From NCBI RefSeq assembly GCF_009856415.1, contig NZ_WMEZ01000001.1, forward strand, positions 558,001 to 622,000: a stretch of 64,000 nucleotides of DNA, given 5' to 3'. Under the pieces are notes generated by a model, which saw only the letters and a list, made by a program, of their open reading frames with translations, was not told the origin of the DNA and searched no databases. The first letter of the stretch is position 1; each line of letters begins with the position of its first letter. A program made the position numbers and the translations under genes. Of the stretch, positions 1 through 7,715 are shown in pieces. The stretch is from Halobacillus litoralis. Lineage in GTDB: Bacteria; Bacillota; Bacilli; Bacillales; Halobacillaceae.

Positions 1-80
1 GCGAGTCGTGGATCGATCATAAGAACCTTTCTTTGAGGATGGTTCATTTACATAACCCCTTAAGTGGGATTGGAAAATGT

Positions 81-109
81 TTGCCCACGCCCAAATCGTT
101 AGATATAAT
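81..109 (+). promoter_or_regulatory. Putative sigma-A promoter of ypbH
   Basis: A TTGCCC -35 element (81-86) and a perfect TATAAT -10 element (104-109) are separated by 17 bases. They lie about 75 bases before the ypbH start. The match is good at -10 and fair at -35; no experimental support. The bases before it (1-80) hold no gene I can identify. Confidence 0.5.
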
Positions 110-182
110 TTGAAAAAAGGTGCCATAATCGCATCAGTCATCATAAGATATAGATAACACATCGTGACAGGGGGGCGATCAT

Positions 183-764
183 GTGCGAGTGGAAAGAATG
201 ACAAATGAGAAATTTAAGATTTTCCTTACGTTTGATGATCTCATGGATCGGGGGTTGTCTCGTGAGGAGCTTTGGAGTGATTTACCTAGAGTGCATCGTA
301 TTTTCAGCGATATGATGTATGATGCAGGAATCGAACTAGGTGTCGAACTGTCAGGTGTCCTGTTGGTGCAGGTATATCTCCTGCAAGCGCAAGGCATGTT
401 AGTCGTCGTAACGAAAACAGAGCCCGCCGATATAGAAGACGATGAAGATTACATTGAAATGAAAGTCACGTTGGATGAAAGTAAAGAGATGATGTTCTCC
501 TTTGAAGACTTCGAACATGTTATCCGGGCAGGGCAACAGCTTTACCAGCTTGATGTAACCGGAGGCAGTGTTTTCTTTTATCATGACTCCTATTATATGC
601 TTCTTGAAGATGAAGATATCTTTCATTTAGATCAAGATCAAGTGATTGCGCTATTGTCTGAGTTTGCATCCGCTACAGCAGCGACATCGCACCGCTTGAT
701 TGAATATGGAAAACAAATCATGGACAAAGATGCATGTCGAACCATCTATAAACATTTTTCATAA
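183..764 (+). CDS. ypbH: MecA-family adaptor protein (YpbH/MecB)
   Basis: A 193-residue MecA-family adaptor. Family members deliver substrates to the ClpC-ClpP protease; MecA targets ComK, while the paralogue YpbH has a less defined role. The N-terminal stretch MRVERMTNEKFKIFLTFDDL aligns with the MecA substrate-binding domain. An acidic linker (about residues 78-90) leads to the ClpC-binding C-terminal domain, which ends in HRLIEYGKQIM...TIYKHFS as in the family. The GTG start is chosen because it aligns with the MecA N terminus and follows an AGGGGGG ribosome site. It is called YpbH rather than MecA because gudB and ypdA follow it, as in B. subtilis; only ddl is interposed. Confidence 0.85.
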   Translation: MRVERMTNEKFKIFLTFDDLMDRGLSREELWSDLPRVHRIFSDMMYDAGIELGVELSGVLLVQVYLLQAQGMLVVVTKTEPADIEDDEDYIEMKVTLDESKEMMFSFEDFEHVIRAGQQLYQLDVTGGSVFFYHDSYYMLLEDEDIFHLDQDQVIALLSEFASATAATSHRLIEYGKQIMDKDACRTIYKHFS

Positions 765-770
765 ACTGCA

Positions 771-803
771 AGGACGACGCTTCATAAGAGTCGTTCTTTT
801 TTT
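771..803 (+). terminator. Rho-independent terminator after ypbH
   Basis: A GGACGAC / GTCGTTC hairpin is followed by a run of seven T, directly after the ypbH stop. Confidence 0.8.
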
Positions 804-840
804 ATGACATAACGATGTCACTGGTACGTTTTTTCGCTAT

Positions 841-969
841 CTGTAGCATTCTTGAGCCTCAGTTTCGGTATGTTTGCGTGGATCTAGGGGCTCTGTGAAA
901 CAAGTAGCTTCCCAACCACCTTTGACGTTAACTTTAACAACGAGCCTCGAACACGTCTCGACAAACATT
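841..969 (-). repeat. Degenerate copy (A) of the dispersed MITE-like intergenic repeat
   Basis: Read on the reverse strand, this gap contains CGAGGCTCGTTG, then GGTGGTTGGGAAGC, then CGAAACTGAGGCT, in the same order as the cores and end of the repeats at 6521 and 18996. It is the most decayed copy and its outer ends cannot be fixed. It fills much of the 350-base ypbH-ddl gap; the rest shows no gene. Confidence 0.55.
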
Positions 970-1114
970 GGAGAGAATGTTGGGGTTGGAGGCTAAGGAA
1001 TGTAAAATAGTTCAGTGTGTTATTTTTAAATAGAAGCTTGAAAGGGAACATGTTAAGATAAGAGTTGGTGTAAGTTAATTATTATTTAGTGGTCAATGAA
1101 ATGGAGTGTAACAA

Positions 1115-2035
1115 ATGAAGATTGCGGTTTTATATGGTGGTACATCAGGGGAACGAGAAGTTTCTCTCTCAACTGGAAAGGGAATCATAAAAGCGTTGGA
1201 GAACAAGGGACACGAGGTTACGCCGATCGACTTTTCTCCTGAAAAAATGGAGGAAGTACTGAATTTAGACGTGAACCTTGTTTTTATTGGGTTGCATGGA
1301 CGGTTCGGTGAAGACGGAAAGATCCAAGGTCTTTTAGATATGCTCGGCATTCCTTATGTCGGTTCAGGCGTTTTAGCTTCAGCTCTGGCCATGGACAAAG
1401 CGAAATCCAAGCAAATATTCTCCTTGAATGGTTTACACACAGCGAAAAGTGAAGTGTTTGATGTTACGGATCCACAACAATTTTCAATGATCGAGGATAA
1501 AATCAAGCAAACGTTCACTCTCCCATTTGTCATAAAACCGAATCAAGAAGGTTCTACTTTAGGTTTAACTATTGTCAAGAAAGAACAGGATATACGTCAA
1601 GCGATTGAAACGGCTGCACATTCTGACTCTATGATTCTAGTCGAAGATTATGTCAAAGGTAGAGAAGTGACTGTACCTGTTATGGGATACAAAGGGAAAG
1701 AACAGGCCCTTCCTGTGATCGAGATCATTCCTAAGAATGATTATTATGATTTTGATTCAAAATATAAACCTGGAGGCAGTGAACATATCGTACCAGCCAA
1801 AGTGAGTGACAAGATGACAGCACAACTTCAACAGGACGCTGTCTTGGCTCACCAGCTACTTGGGTGTGATGTTTATTCACGTGTTGACTTCATTATTAAT
1901 GAAAACGAAGAACCAGTCATCTTAGAAGTGAATACATTGCCGGGAATGACGCCGACAAGCCTTTTCCCTGATTCTGCTCAAGCAATCGGGTTAAGTTATG
2001 ACGACCTTATCCAACAATTCGTGGAGCTGTCTTAA
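1115..2035 (+). CDS. ddl: D-alanine--D-alanine ligase
   Basis: Cytoplasmic ATP-grasp ligase that joins two D-alanines for the peptidoglycan pentapeptide. The 306-residue length fits the short (DdlB-like) class. Visible signatures are the N-terminal VLYGGTSGEREVSL, HGRFGEDGKIQGLLD, the ATP-grasp glycine-rich segment KPNQEGSTLGL, and the C-terminal metal/substrate loop EVNTLPGMTPTSLFP (about 271-285). It lies alone between ypbH and gudB. B. subtilis has no ddl here (its ddl is paired with murF), so this is a relocated or second ligase. It may be monocistronic, with an extended -10 (TGTTAAGAT, 1051-1059) upstream. Confidence 0.93.
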   Translation: MKIAVLYGGTSGEREVSLSTGKGIIKALENKGHEVTPIDFSPEKMEEVLNLDVNLVFIGLHGRFGEDGKIQGLLDMLGIPYVGSGVLASALAMDKAKSKQIFSLNGLHTAKSEVFDVTDPQQFSMIEDKIKQTFTLPFVIKPNQEGSTLGLTIVKKEQDIRQAIETAAHSDSMILVEDYVKGREVTVPVMGYKGKEQALPVIEIIPKNDYYDFDSKYKPGGSEHIVPAKVSDKMTAQLQQDAVLAHQLLGCDVYSRVDFIINENEEPVILEVNTLPGMTPTSLFPDSAQAIGLSYDDLIQQFVELS

Positions 2036-2054
2036 ATAAATAAGGACACACAAG

Positions 2055-2068
2055 TGTAAACGTTTACA
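2055..2068. promoter_or_regulatory. Putative CcpA operator (cre) upstream of gudB
   Basis: A perfect 14-base palindrome TGTAAACGTTTACA satisfies every position of the catabolite-responsive element consensus TGWAANCGNTNWCA. It lies 20 bases after the ddl stop and 119 bases before the gudB start, in the only gap where it could act on gudB. The sequence match is direct; binding by CcpA is inferred. Confidence 0.7.
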
Positions 2069-2187
2069 TTATTTCTTTGAAAACGGTTAAAAAAACTGTA
2101 TTCAGCTTTCCTAATTAGTAGTGAACGTGTATACTATTCACTGAAGAACGAGCCCTAATCGAATGGATTGATATAGGAGGTAAATGG

Positions 2188-3468
2188 ATGGTAGCCGATA
2201 AGCCAACAGATTCTGCAAACCAAAATAATGAGAAACTTGATGTGTTGAAATCCACTCAGACGGTGGTCAAAAAGGCACTTGATAAATTAGGTTATCCGAA
2301 TGAAGTATATGAATTGATGAAAGAACCTGTAAGAATGATGACAGTAAGAATTCCTGTTCGTATGGATAACGATCAGATTAAGATTTTCACAGGCTATCGT
2401 TCCCAGCATAATGACGCGGTCGGTCCAACAAAAGGGGGCGTCCGGTTCCACCCGAACGTTTCTGAAAAAGAAGTAAAAGCGCTCTCTATTTGGATGAGTT
2501 TGAAAGCAGGCATCGTTGACCTTCCCTATGGTGGAGGTAAAGGTGGAATCGTATGTGATCCTCGCGAAATGTCCTTCCGTGAACTTGAAGGTGTCAGCCG
2601 TGGGTACGTGCGTGCCATCAGTCAAATTGTAGGCCCGACTAAAGATATTCCTGCACCAGACGTGTTTACAAACTCTCAAATCATGGCCTGGATGATGGAT
2701 GAGTACAGCCGGATTGATGAATTTAATAATCCTGGATTCATTACCGGGAAACCTCTTGTTCTTGGTGGTTCCCACGGCCGTGAAACAGCGACGGCAAAAG
2801 GTGTAACGATCTGTATTGAAGAAGCGGCCAAGAAAAAAGGAATCAACGTAGAAGGGGCAAGAGTCGTGGTTCAGGGCTTCGGTAATGCAGGGAGTTTCCT
2901 AGCGAAATTCATGCATGATCGCGGGGCGAAAGTGATTGGAATCTCAGACGCCTACGGTGGACTTCACGATCCGGATGGACTTGATATTGACTACTTACTA
3001 GATCGCCGTGACAGTTTTGGTACAGTCACTAATTTGTTTAAGAATACCATTACAAATGAGCAGCTCTTGGAGCTTGATTGTGACATTCTCGTACCCGCTG
3101 CGATCGAGAATCAAATTACTGAAGATAATGCCCATAACATAAAAGCAACCATCGTTGTAGAAGCAGCTAATGGTCCGACGACATTGGATGCTACAAGAAT
3201 CCTATCCGAACGTGGAATTCTCCTTGTACCTGATGTTTTAGCTTCCTCCGGTGGTGTGACCGTTTCCTACTTCGAATGGGTCCAGAACAATCAGGGTTAT
3301 TATTGGACGGAAGAAGAAGTGGATGAAAAGCTCCACAAAGTTATTGTCAAAGGCTTTGATAATGTCTATCGGACGGCTGAGACGCGTCGTGTAGATATGC
3401 GACTCGCCGCTTATATGGTCGGGGTTAGAAAAATGGCGGAAGCGTCGAGGTTCCGTGGATGGATCTAA
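2188..3468 (+). CDS. gudB: NAD-specific glutamate dehydrogenase
   Basis: Catabolic Glu/Leu/Phe/Val-family dehydrogenase converting glutamate to 2-oxoglutarate and ammonia. At 426 residues it matches GudB/RocG. It carries the catalytic-lysine signature KAGIVDLPYGGGKGGI, the substrate loop DIPAPDVFTN, GGSHGRETATAKGV, and a Rossmann VQGFGNAGSF. The active-site region lacks the internal duplication that inactivates gudB in domesticated B. subtilis, so the enzyme should be active. A good AGGAGG site precedes the ATG. GudB is assigned rather than RocG because of the ypbH and ypdA neighbours, yet the upstream cre site is more typical of rocG control. Confidence 0.93.
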   Translation: MVADKPTDSANQNNEKLDVLKSTQTVVKKALDKLGYPNEVYELMKEPVRMMTVRIPVRMDNDQIKIFTGYRSQHNDAVGPTKGGVRFHPNVSEKEVKALSIWMSLKAGIVDLPYGGGKGGIVCDPREMSFRELEGVSRGYVRAISQIVGPTKDIPAPDVFTNSQIMAWMMDEYSRIDEFNNPGFITGKPLVLGGSHGRETATAKGVTICIEEAAKKKGINVEGARVVVQGFGNAGSFLAKFMHDRGAKVIGISDAYGGLHDPDGLDIDYLLDRRDSFGTVTNLFKNTITNEQLLELDCDILVPAAIENQITEDNAHNIKATIVVEAANGPTTLDATRILSERGILLVPDVLASSGGVTVSYFEWVQNNQGYYWTEEEVDEKLHKVIVKGFDNVYRTAETRRVDMRLAAYMVGVRKMAEASRFRGWI

Positions 3469-3485
3469 CTTGATTCTAAGAATGC

Positions 3486-3521
3486 AATCTCCTATCATGG
3501 TTATGATAGGAGATTCATTTT
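3486..3521 (+). terminator. Terminator after gudB
   Basis: A 13-base-pair, nearly perfect hairpin (AATCTCCTATCA / TGATAGGAGATT) is followed by a T-rich run 17 bases after the gudB stop. Confidence 0.85.
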
Positions 3522-3700
3522 TTATGAAAGCAATCATCCACTATAAACGGTTCGTACACGAAAGTAAAAGCATACCGGGAATCGGAAACTTCTGAATGAA
3601 AAGTAGCCGGAGCCTATTAAAAATCGGATTATGGAAACCATACCAGATCAGATCTATATAGCCATGGATTGACCTGTATCGGGAAAGAGGAGTGTTGGTC

Positions 3701-4675
3701 GTGCAAGAAGAAAAAGTCATCATCATCGGTGGTGGGCCATGCGGAATGAGCGCAGCCATCGAATTGCAAAAAGAAGGAATAGAACCACTCATTATAGAAA
3801 AAGGGAACATCGTCAATTCCATTTATCATTACCCTACCCATCAGACATTTTTCAGTTCCAGTGAAAAACTCGAAATTGGGAATATCCCCTTCATAACCGA
3901 GCGTCAAAAGCCAGTCCGAAATGAAGCACTGGCGTATTACAGAGCCGTCGCAGGAAGAGAAGATCTCCGAGTGAACACATACGAAAAAGTAACGCAAGTG
4001 GAACGAAATGACCACGGATTCGTCATCCATTCAGATAAAGAAGACGGTGGAGGGAAAAGTTACCGTGCGAATCAAATCGTCATCGCTACTGGATATTACG
4101 ATCAACCGAACTACATGAATGTTAAAGGTGAAGATCTATCAAAAGTGATGCACTATTTTAAAGAGGGACATCCGTATTATAAAAAGAACGTCGCAATCAT
4201 CGGTGGGAAAAACTCTGCAGCCGATGCTGCGCTGGAATTAGAAAAATCAGGGGCACACATTACTGTTCTTTACCGTGGTGAAGATTATTCGAAAAGTATT
4301 AAGCCATGGATTCTCCCTCAATTTGAAGCATTGGTCAACAAAGGCATCATAGACATGGAGTTCTGTGCGAATGTTAAAGAAATCACCAAGGATGAAGTGG
4401 TCTATGAATGTCATGGTGAGGAAAAACGGATTGAAAATGATTTCGTGTTTGCTATGACGGGATACCGCCCTGACCATGCCTTCCTCACAAAAATGGGAGT
4501 AGAAATGGATGAAGAAACAGGAAGGCCTACGTTTGATGAGGATACGATGGAGACGAATGTCGACGGAATCTATATTGCAGGTGTCATCGCAGCTGGGTAT
4601 AATAACAATGAAATTTTCATTGAGAATGGCCGTCATCATGGTGGGAAAATAGCAAAAGCTCTTAAAAATAAATAA
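3701..4675 (+). CDS. ypdA: Bacillithiol disulfide reductase-type flavoprotein YpdA (Bdr)
   Basis: FAD- and NADPH-dependent reductase of the YpdA family, which reduces bacillithiol disulfide in the Firmicute thiol-redox system. Two dinucleotide-binding motifs are seen: IIGGGPCGMSAAIEL at the N terminus and VAIIGGKNSAADAALEL near the middle. The family sequence NYPTHQTFFSSSEKLEIG is preserved as HYPTHQTFFSSSEKLEIG. The GTG at 3701 is preferred over the GTG at 3692 because AAAGAGGAG sits 8 bases before it and the N terminus then aligns with YpdA (VQEEKVIIIGGG). The bacillithiol glycosyltransferase bshA lies about 41 kb away in this window. Confidence 0.9.
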   Translation: MQEEKVIIIGGGPCGMSAAIELQKEGIEPLIIEKGNIVNSIYHYPTHQTFFSSSEKLEIGNIPFITERQKPVRNEALAYYRAVAGREDLRVNTYEKVTQVERNDHGFVIHSDKEDGGGKSYRANQIVIATGYYDQPNYMNVKGEDLSKVMHYFKEGHPYYKKNVAIIGGKNSAADAALELEKSGAHITVLYRGEDYSKSIKPWILPQFEALVNKGIIDMEFCANVKEITKDEVVYECHGEEKRIENDFVFAMTGYRPDHAFLTKMGVEMDEETGRPTFDEDTMETNVDGIYIAGVIAAGYNNNEIFIENGRHHGGKIAKALKNK

Positions 4676-4682
4676 ATATTAT

Positions 4683-4714
4683 AAAAGCCTGGGGTCCATA
4701 GACTCCAGGCTTTT
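4683..4714. terminator. Bidirectional terminator between ypdA and ansA
   Basis: The palindrome AAAAGCCTGG...CCAGGCTTTT has A-tracts and T-tracts on both sides, so it can end both the forward ypdA and the convergent ansA transcripts. Confidence 0.85.
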
Positions 4715-4729
4715 GTATAGGCACAGGCC

Positions 4730-5698
4730 TCAACTGAACATATGTTCAAGTTCAGTCATATTTGTGGTCAATTCGAGGGCGACCATCAGTTTAATGCGGG
4801 CTTTTGGTCCAGTAACACCGTTAGCAAAAATAATACCCATGTCCTTCAGTTGACGTCCACCACCTGGATAACCGTATGTATCCTGGACAATTCCTTGATA
4901 GCATCGTGAGACTAGAACAATGGGAATCTCATCATCCAATGTACGCTTTAAAGCATCTACTGTTTCTGGTGGTAAATTTCCTTGCCCTAAAGCCTCAATG
5001 ACAAGGCCATCCACCTTACTTTCCCGTACAGCGTCGATCAGAGTCCCATCCATACCTGCGTAAGCTTTAATGAGGGCCACTTGTTTTCCTATCTTTTGAA
5101 TCGGATAGGAATCCCGGCGAGTCATTTTATGGTGGAAAAACACTTCCGTCTTTGTAGTAATTCCGATCGGACCATATTGAGGGCTTTGGAAAGTCGCTAC
5201 ATTACTCGTACTGGTTTTGGTCACGTTTTTAGCTGTGTGAATTTCATCGTTCATGACAACAAGCACACCTTTGTCCTGCGCCTCGTCACAATTGGCTACC
5301 CTGATTGCACTTAATAAGTTATACAGGCCATCTGATCCAATTTCATTACTTGAACGCATGGCCCCTGTAACGACCACAGGTTTTCTTGTCTGCAAAAACA
5401 GATCTAGAAAATATGCGGTTTCTTCTAATGTATCTGTACCATGAGTGATCACGATGCCATCATAATTTTTCTTAGACATTTTCTCATGGATGGCTCGCCC
5501 CAGTTTGAGCATGTGATCCGGTCGGATATGCGGGGAAGGGAGGTAAAACAAAATTTCGTCTTCAATGACTGTGTTCCCTTTAAGCATAGTCGAGATCTCA
5601 TCCAAAGGATGTTTGGACGACGTATTGACTTCACCTGTTTCTTTGTTTTCCTTCATCGATATTGTGCCGCCTGTGTGAATGACTAGTATACGCTTCAT
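4730..5698 (-). CDS. ansA: L-asparaginase (type I)
   Basis: Cytoplasmic homotetrameric amidohydrolase that converts asparagine to aspartate and ammonia. The two threonine active-site motifs are clear: VIHTGGTISM at the N terminus and VITHGTDTLEETAYFLDL about 80 residues in. There is no signal peptide. The start at 5698 (MKRILVIHTGG) is preferred to an ATG six codons upstream because the motif then begins at the usual distance. The gene is reversed relative to its neighbours and interrupts the ypdA-prsW order known from B. subtilis, where asparaginase genes lie elsewhere. Confidence 0.92.
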   Translation of the reverse strand: MKRILVIHTGGTISMKENKETGEVNTSSKHPLDEISTMLKGNTVIEDEILFYLPSPHIRPDHMLKLGRAIHEKMSKKNYDGIVITHGTDTLEETAYFLDLFLQTRKPVVVTGAMRSSNEIGSDGLYNLLSAIRVANCDEAQDKGVLVVMNDEIHTAKNVTKTSTSNVATFQSPQYGPIGITTKTEVFFHHKMTRRDSYPIQKIGKQVALIKAYAGMDGTLIDAVRESKVDGLVIEALGQGNLPPETVDALKRTLDDEIPIVLVSRCYQGIVQDTYGYPGGGRQLKDMGIIFANGVTGPKARIKLMVALELTTNMTELEHMFS

Positions 5699-5789
5699 AC
5701 TTACACCATCTTCCATTTAAATGTTCCTTTTCTCATACCTTCATGATACGATGAAACGTAGGTGAAAGAAAGAGAGAGGGTTGAGAAAT

Positions 5790-6449
5790 ATGGCCATATT
5801 GACTGTCGCTATATCTCCTGCCGTGGCCATCATGACATTTATATACTTAAGTAAACGGATCGAATTAGAGCCCCTTCCTTTAATTATCCGTATGTTCATC
5901 ATAGGCGTAATCATGGTTTTTCCTATCATGTTCATTCAGTATGCTTTCGAAACTGAAAACGTATTTCATTCGTCATTCATGAAATCTTTTTTCCTAGCTG
6001 GATTACTTGAAGAATTCTTCAAATGGTTCTTTTTGTTATTTGTGGCGTATCGCCACTCTGATTTTGATCACCATTATGATGGGATCATATACGGGGTGGC
6101 TGTCAGTTTAGGGTTTGCAACGATCGAGAACATCATCTATATCTTTCAAAACGGAATTGAAATAGCCTTCTTACGTGCAGTTTTCCCTGTTTCCTCCCAC
6201 GCTCTGTTCGGCATCATTATGGGGTACTATATGGGAAAAGCAAAGTTCAGGACGAATCGTTCGAATTTGTGTTTAGCGTTTGGGTTGGTCATTCCTGTAG
6301 GGCTTCACGTCATTTATGATTATATTATTACCGTGAAAGAAATGACATGGATGTATTGGATTACACCTTTTATGATTATTTTGTGGCTGATCGGGCTGCG
6401 TAAGATCAAGATAGCGAATCAGCATCATGAGAAATTATTAAAACCATGA
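5790..6449 (+). CDS. prsW: Intramembrane protease PrsW
   Basis: Multi-pass membrane protease. In B. subtilis PrsW makes the site-1 cut in anti-sigma factor RsiW and so activates sigma-W. It shows several hydrophobic segments, the conserved LLEEFFKWFFL (glutamate pair plus lysine), a histidine in VSSHALFGIIMGYYMG and GLHVIYDY. The ATG at 5790, nine bases after AGAGAGAGGG, is preferred over the TTG at 5781. It keeps the B. subtilis position upstream of sleB. No rsiW/sigW is in this window. Confidence 0.88.
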   Translation: MAILTVAISPAVAIMTFIYLSKRIELEPLPLIIRMFIIGVIMVFPIMFIQYAFETENVFHSSFMKSFFLAGLLEEFFKWFFLLFVAYRHSDFDHHYDGIIYGVAVSLGFATIENIIYIFQNGIEIAFLRAVFPVSSHALFGIIMGYYMGKAKFRTNRSNLCLAFGLVIPVGLHVIYDYIITVKEMTWMYWITPFMIILWLIGLRKIKIANQHHEKLLKP

Positions 6450-6480
6450 AGAACAGCCATCGAGCTGTTCTTTTTTATTT
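6449..6480 (+). terminator. Terminator after prsW
   Basis: The AAGAACAGC / GCTGTTCTT hairpin followed by TTTTTATTT begins at the prsW stop. Confidence 0.85.
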
Positions 6481-6520
6481 ATCAAATAATAATTCTTATA
6501 CAAAAATGTATTTGTACAAT

Positions 6521-6717
6521 ATGGCAGGATTGTGGAAGACTCGATCTCGAGATGTTTCGGGGTTCGTTGCTAAGTTGAGCCTGTGGGGTGGCTGGGAAGC
6601 AACTCGCCTTCTAGTGGGGGGAATGGCGCGCTACCGCGGAAAGCGAGCCATTCCCTGTAGCCCCCATTCACTCACCAGAAGTCTCGAAACTGAGTCTTTC
6701 ACAATCGGGAGCTTATG
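6521..6717 (+). repeat. MITE-like dispersed repeat, copy B (best-defined ends)
   Basis: A 197-base element with imperfect terminal inverted arms: left ATTGTGGAAGACTCGATCTC and, read on the reverse strand, right ATTGTGAAAGACTCAGTTTC (20 of 24 positions agree through CGAGA). The left 37 bases match the reverse complement of the right end of the copy ending at 14155 at 34 positions. The interior carries GGGGTGGCTGGGAAGC and CGCGGAAAGCGAGCCATTCC, both shared with other copies. There is no transposase gene. It occupies most of the prsW-sleB gap. Confidence 0.75.
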
Positions 6718-6774
6718 TAGAATATACGAATAATGATGTACTTTTTTTGTTAGTTGAGTGCAGTAATGAAAGTA

Positions 6775-6804
6775 TGCATAATCTTTTGGTTCTGTTAAAA
6801 ACTA
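6775..6804 (+). promoter_or_regulatory. Putative sigma-G promoter of sleB
   Basis: TGCATA, 17 bases, AAAACTA. This matches the forespore sigma-G pattern (TGMATA, 17-18, CATnnTA) at the -35 and at five of seven -10 positions. It lies 40 bases before sleB, a known sigma-G gene in B. subtilis. The same spacing and bases recur before sspM in this window. Confidence 0.45.
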
Positions 6805-6843
6805 CCCCTATAACTAAACTATTGGGTCAGGGGTGGATATTGG

Positions 6844-7704
6844 ATGGTATGGAAGAAGACGATGGTCGTTTTTTTGGGTTTAGCCTTGTTGCTTTTCCCT
6901 TTATCAGAGTTGACCTATGTCAAGCCTGTCCTAGGTTTTTCAAATCAGGTCATTCAGCAAGGGGCCACGGGTGATGATGTCATTGAACTTCAATCCAGGT
7001 TGCAATATTTAGGTTTTTACAACGGGGAAATCGATGGAGTTTTCGGTTGGGGGACCTACTGGGCGGTTCGTAATTTTCAGTATGAATTTGGTCTGGAAAT
7101 TGATGGACTCGTGGGACAGGAAGTAAAAAATAAGCTGAATAAAGCCAGTAACTATGATGAGGGCTACGTGAAAGAACAGATTCGAAAAGGAAATGATTTC
7201 ACGCATTATGGAGGTACTCCGAAAGCTCAACAAACAGATCAAGGAAACCAACAGCAGCAACAAAATCAACAACAAAATCAGCAACAACAACAAAACCAAC
7301 AGCAGCAACAGCCTGAGGAACCGACAGCCGTCAATGTTCCAAGTGGCTATTCACAAAATGACATTCAGTTGATGGCGAATGCTGTTTATGGAGAATCTCG
7401 CGGAGAACCTTATGTAGGTCAAGTGGCAGTTGCGGCTGTCATACTAAACAGGATCCAAAGTGCTTCCTTCCCTAACAATGCTTCTGGGGTCATTTTTGAA
7501 CCTCGTGCTTTTACAGCCGTAGCGGATGGTCAAATTTGGCTGGAGCCGAATGAACAGGCAAAAGAAGCGGTTATGGATGCAATTAATGGATGGGATCCTT
7601 CCGGTCAAGCTTTGTATTATTTCAATCCGAATACGGCTACATCGGACTGGATCTGGACAAGACCGCAAATCAAAAAAATCGGTAAACATATTTTCTGTAA
7701 ATAG
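6844..7704 (+). CDS. sleB: Spore cortex-lytic enzyme SleB
   Basis: Lytic transglycosylase that degrades cortex peptidoglycan during germination. Domains in order: signal peptide (about 1-31, hydrophobic VVFLGLALLLFPL), peptidoglycan-binding domain (about 36-98, GDDVIELQSRLQYLGFYNG...DGVFGWGT), a glutamine-rich linker (about 131-160), and the SleB hydrolase domain (about 166-286) beginning NDIQLMANAVYGESRGEPY with the predicted catalytic glutamate in GESRGE. It is followed 11 bases later by ypeB, its required partner. The linker is unusually long in glutamine. Confidence 0.95.
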   Translation: MVWKKTMVVFLGLALLLFPLSELTYVKPVLGFSNQVIQQGATGDDVIELQSRLQYLGFYNGEIDGVFGWGTYWAVRNFQYEFGLEIDGLVGQEVKNKLNKASNYDEGYVKEQIRKGNDFTHYGGTPKAQQTDQGNQQQQQNQQQNQQQQQNQQQQQPEEPTAVNVPSGYSQNDIQLMANAVYGESRGEPYVGQVAVAAVILNRIQSASFPNNASGVIFEPRAFTAVADGQIWLEPNEQAKEAVMDAINGWDPSGQALYYFNPNTATSDWIWTRPQIKKIGKHIFCK

Positions 7705-7715
7705 GAGGTGGGCGT

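Noticed and set aside
3629-4030. Open frame antisense to ypdA
   Set aside because: Shadow of the ypdA codon pattern; no ribosome site and the forward gene is strongly conserved.
6446-6733. Open frames inside the dispersed repeats (also 13621-13919 and 26204-26503)
   Set aside because: The translations run through inverted repeats or terminators, share no sequence between copies and have no plausible starts.
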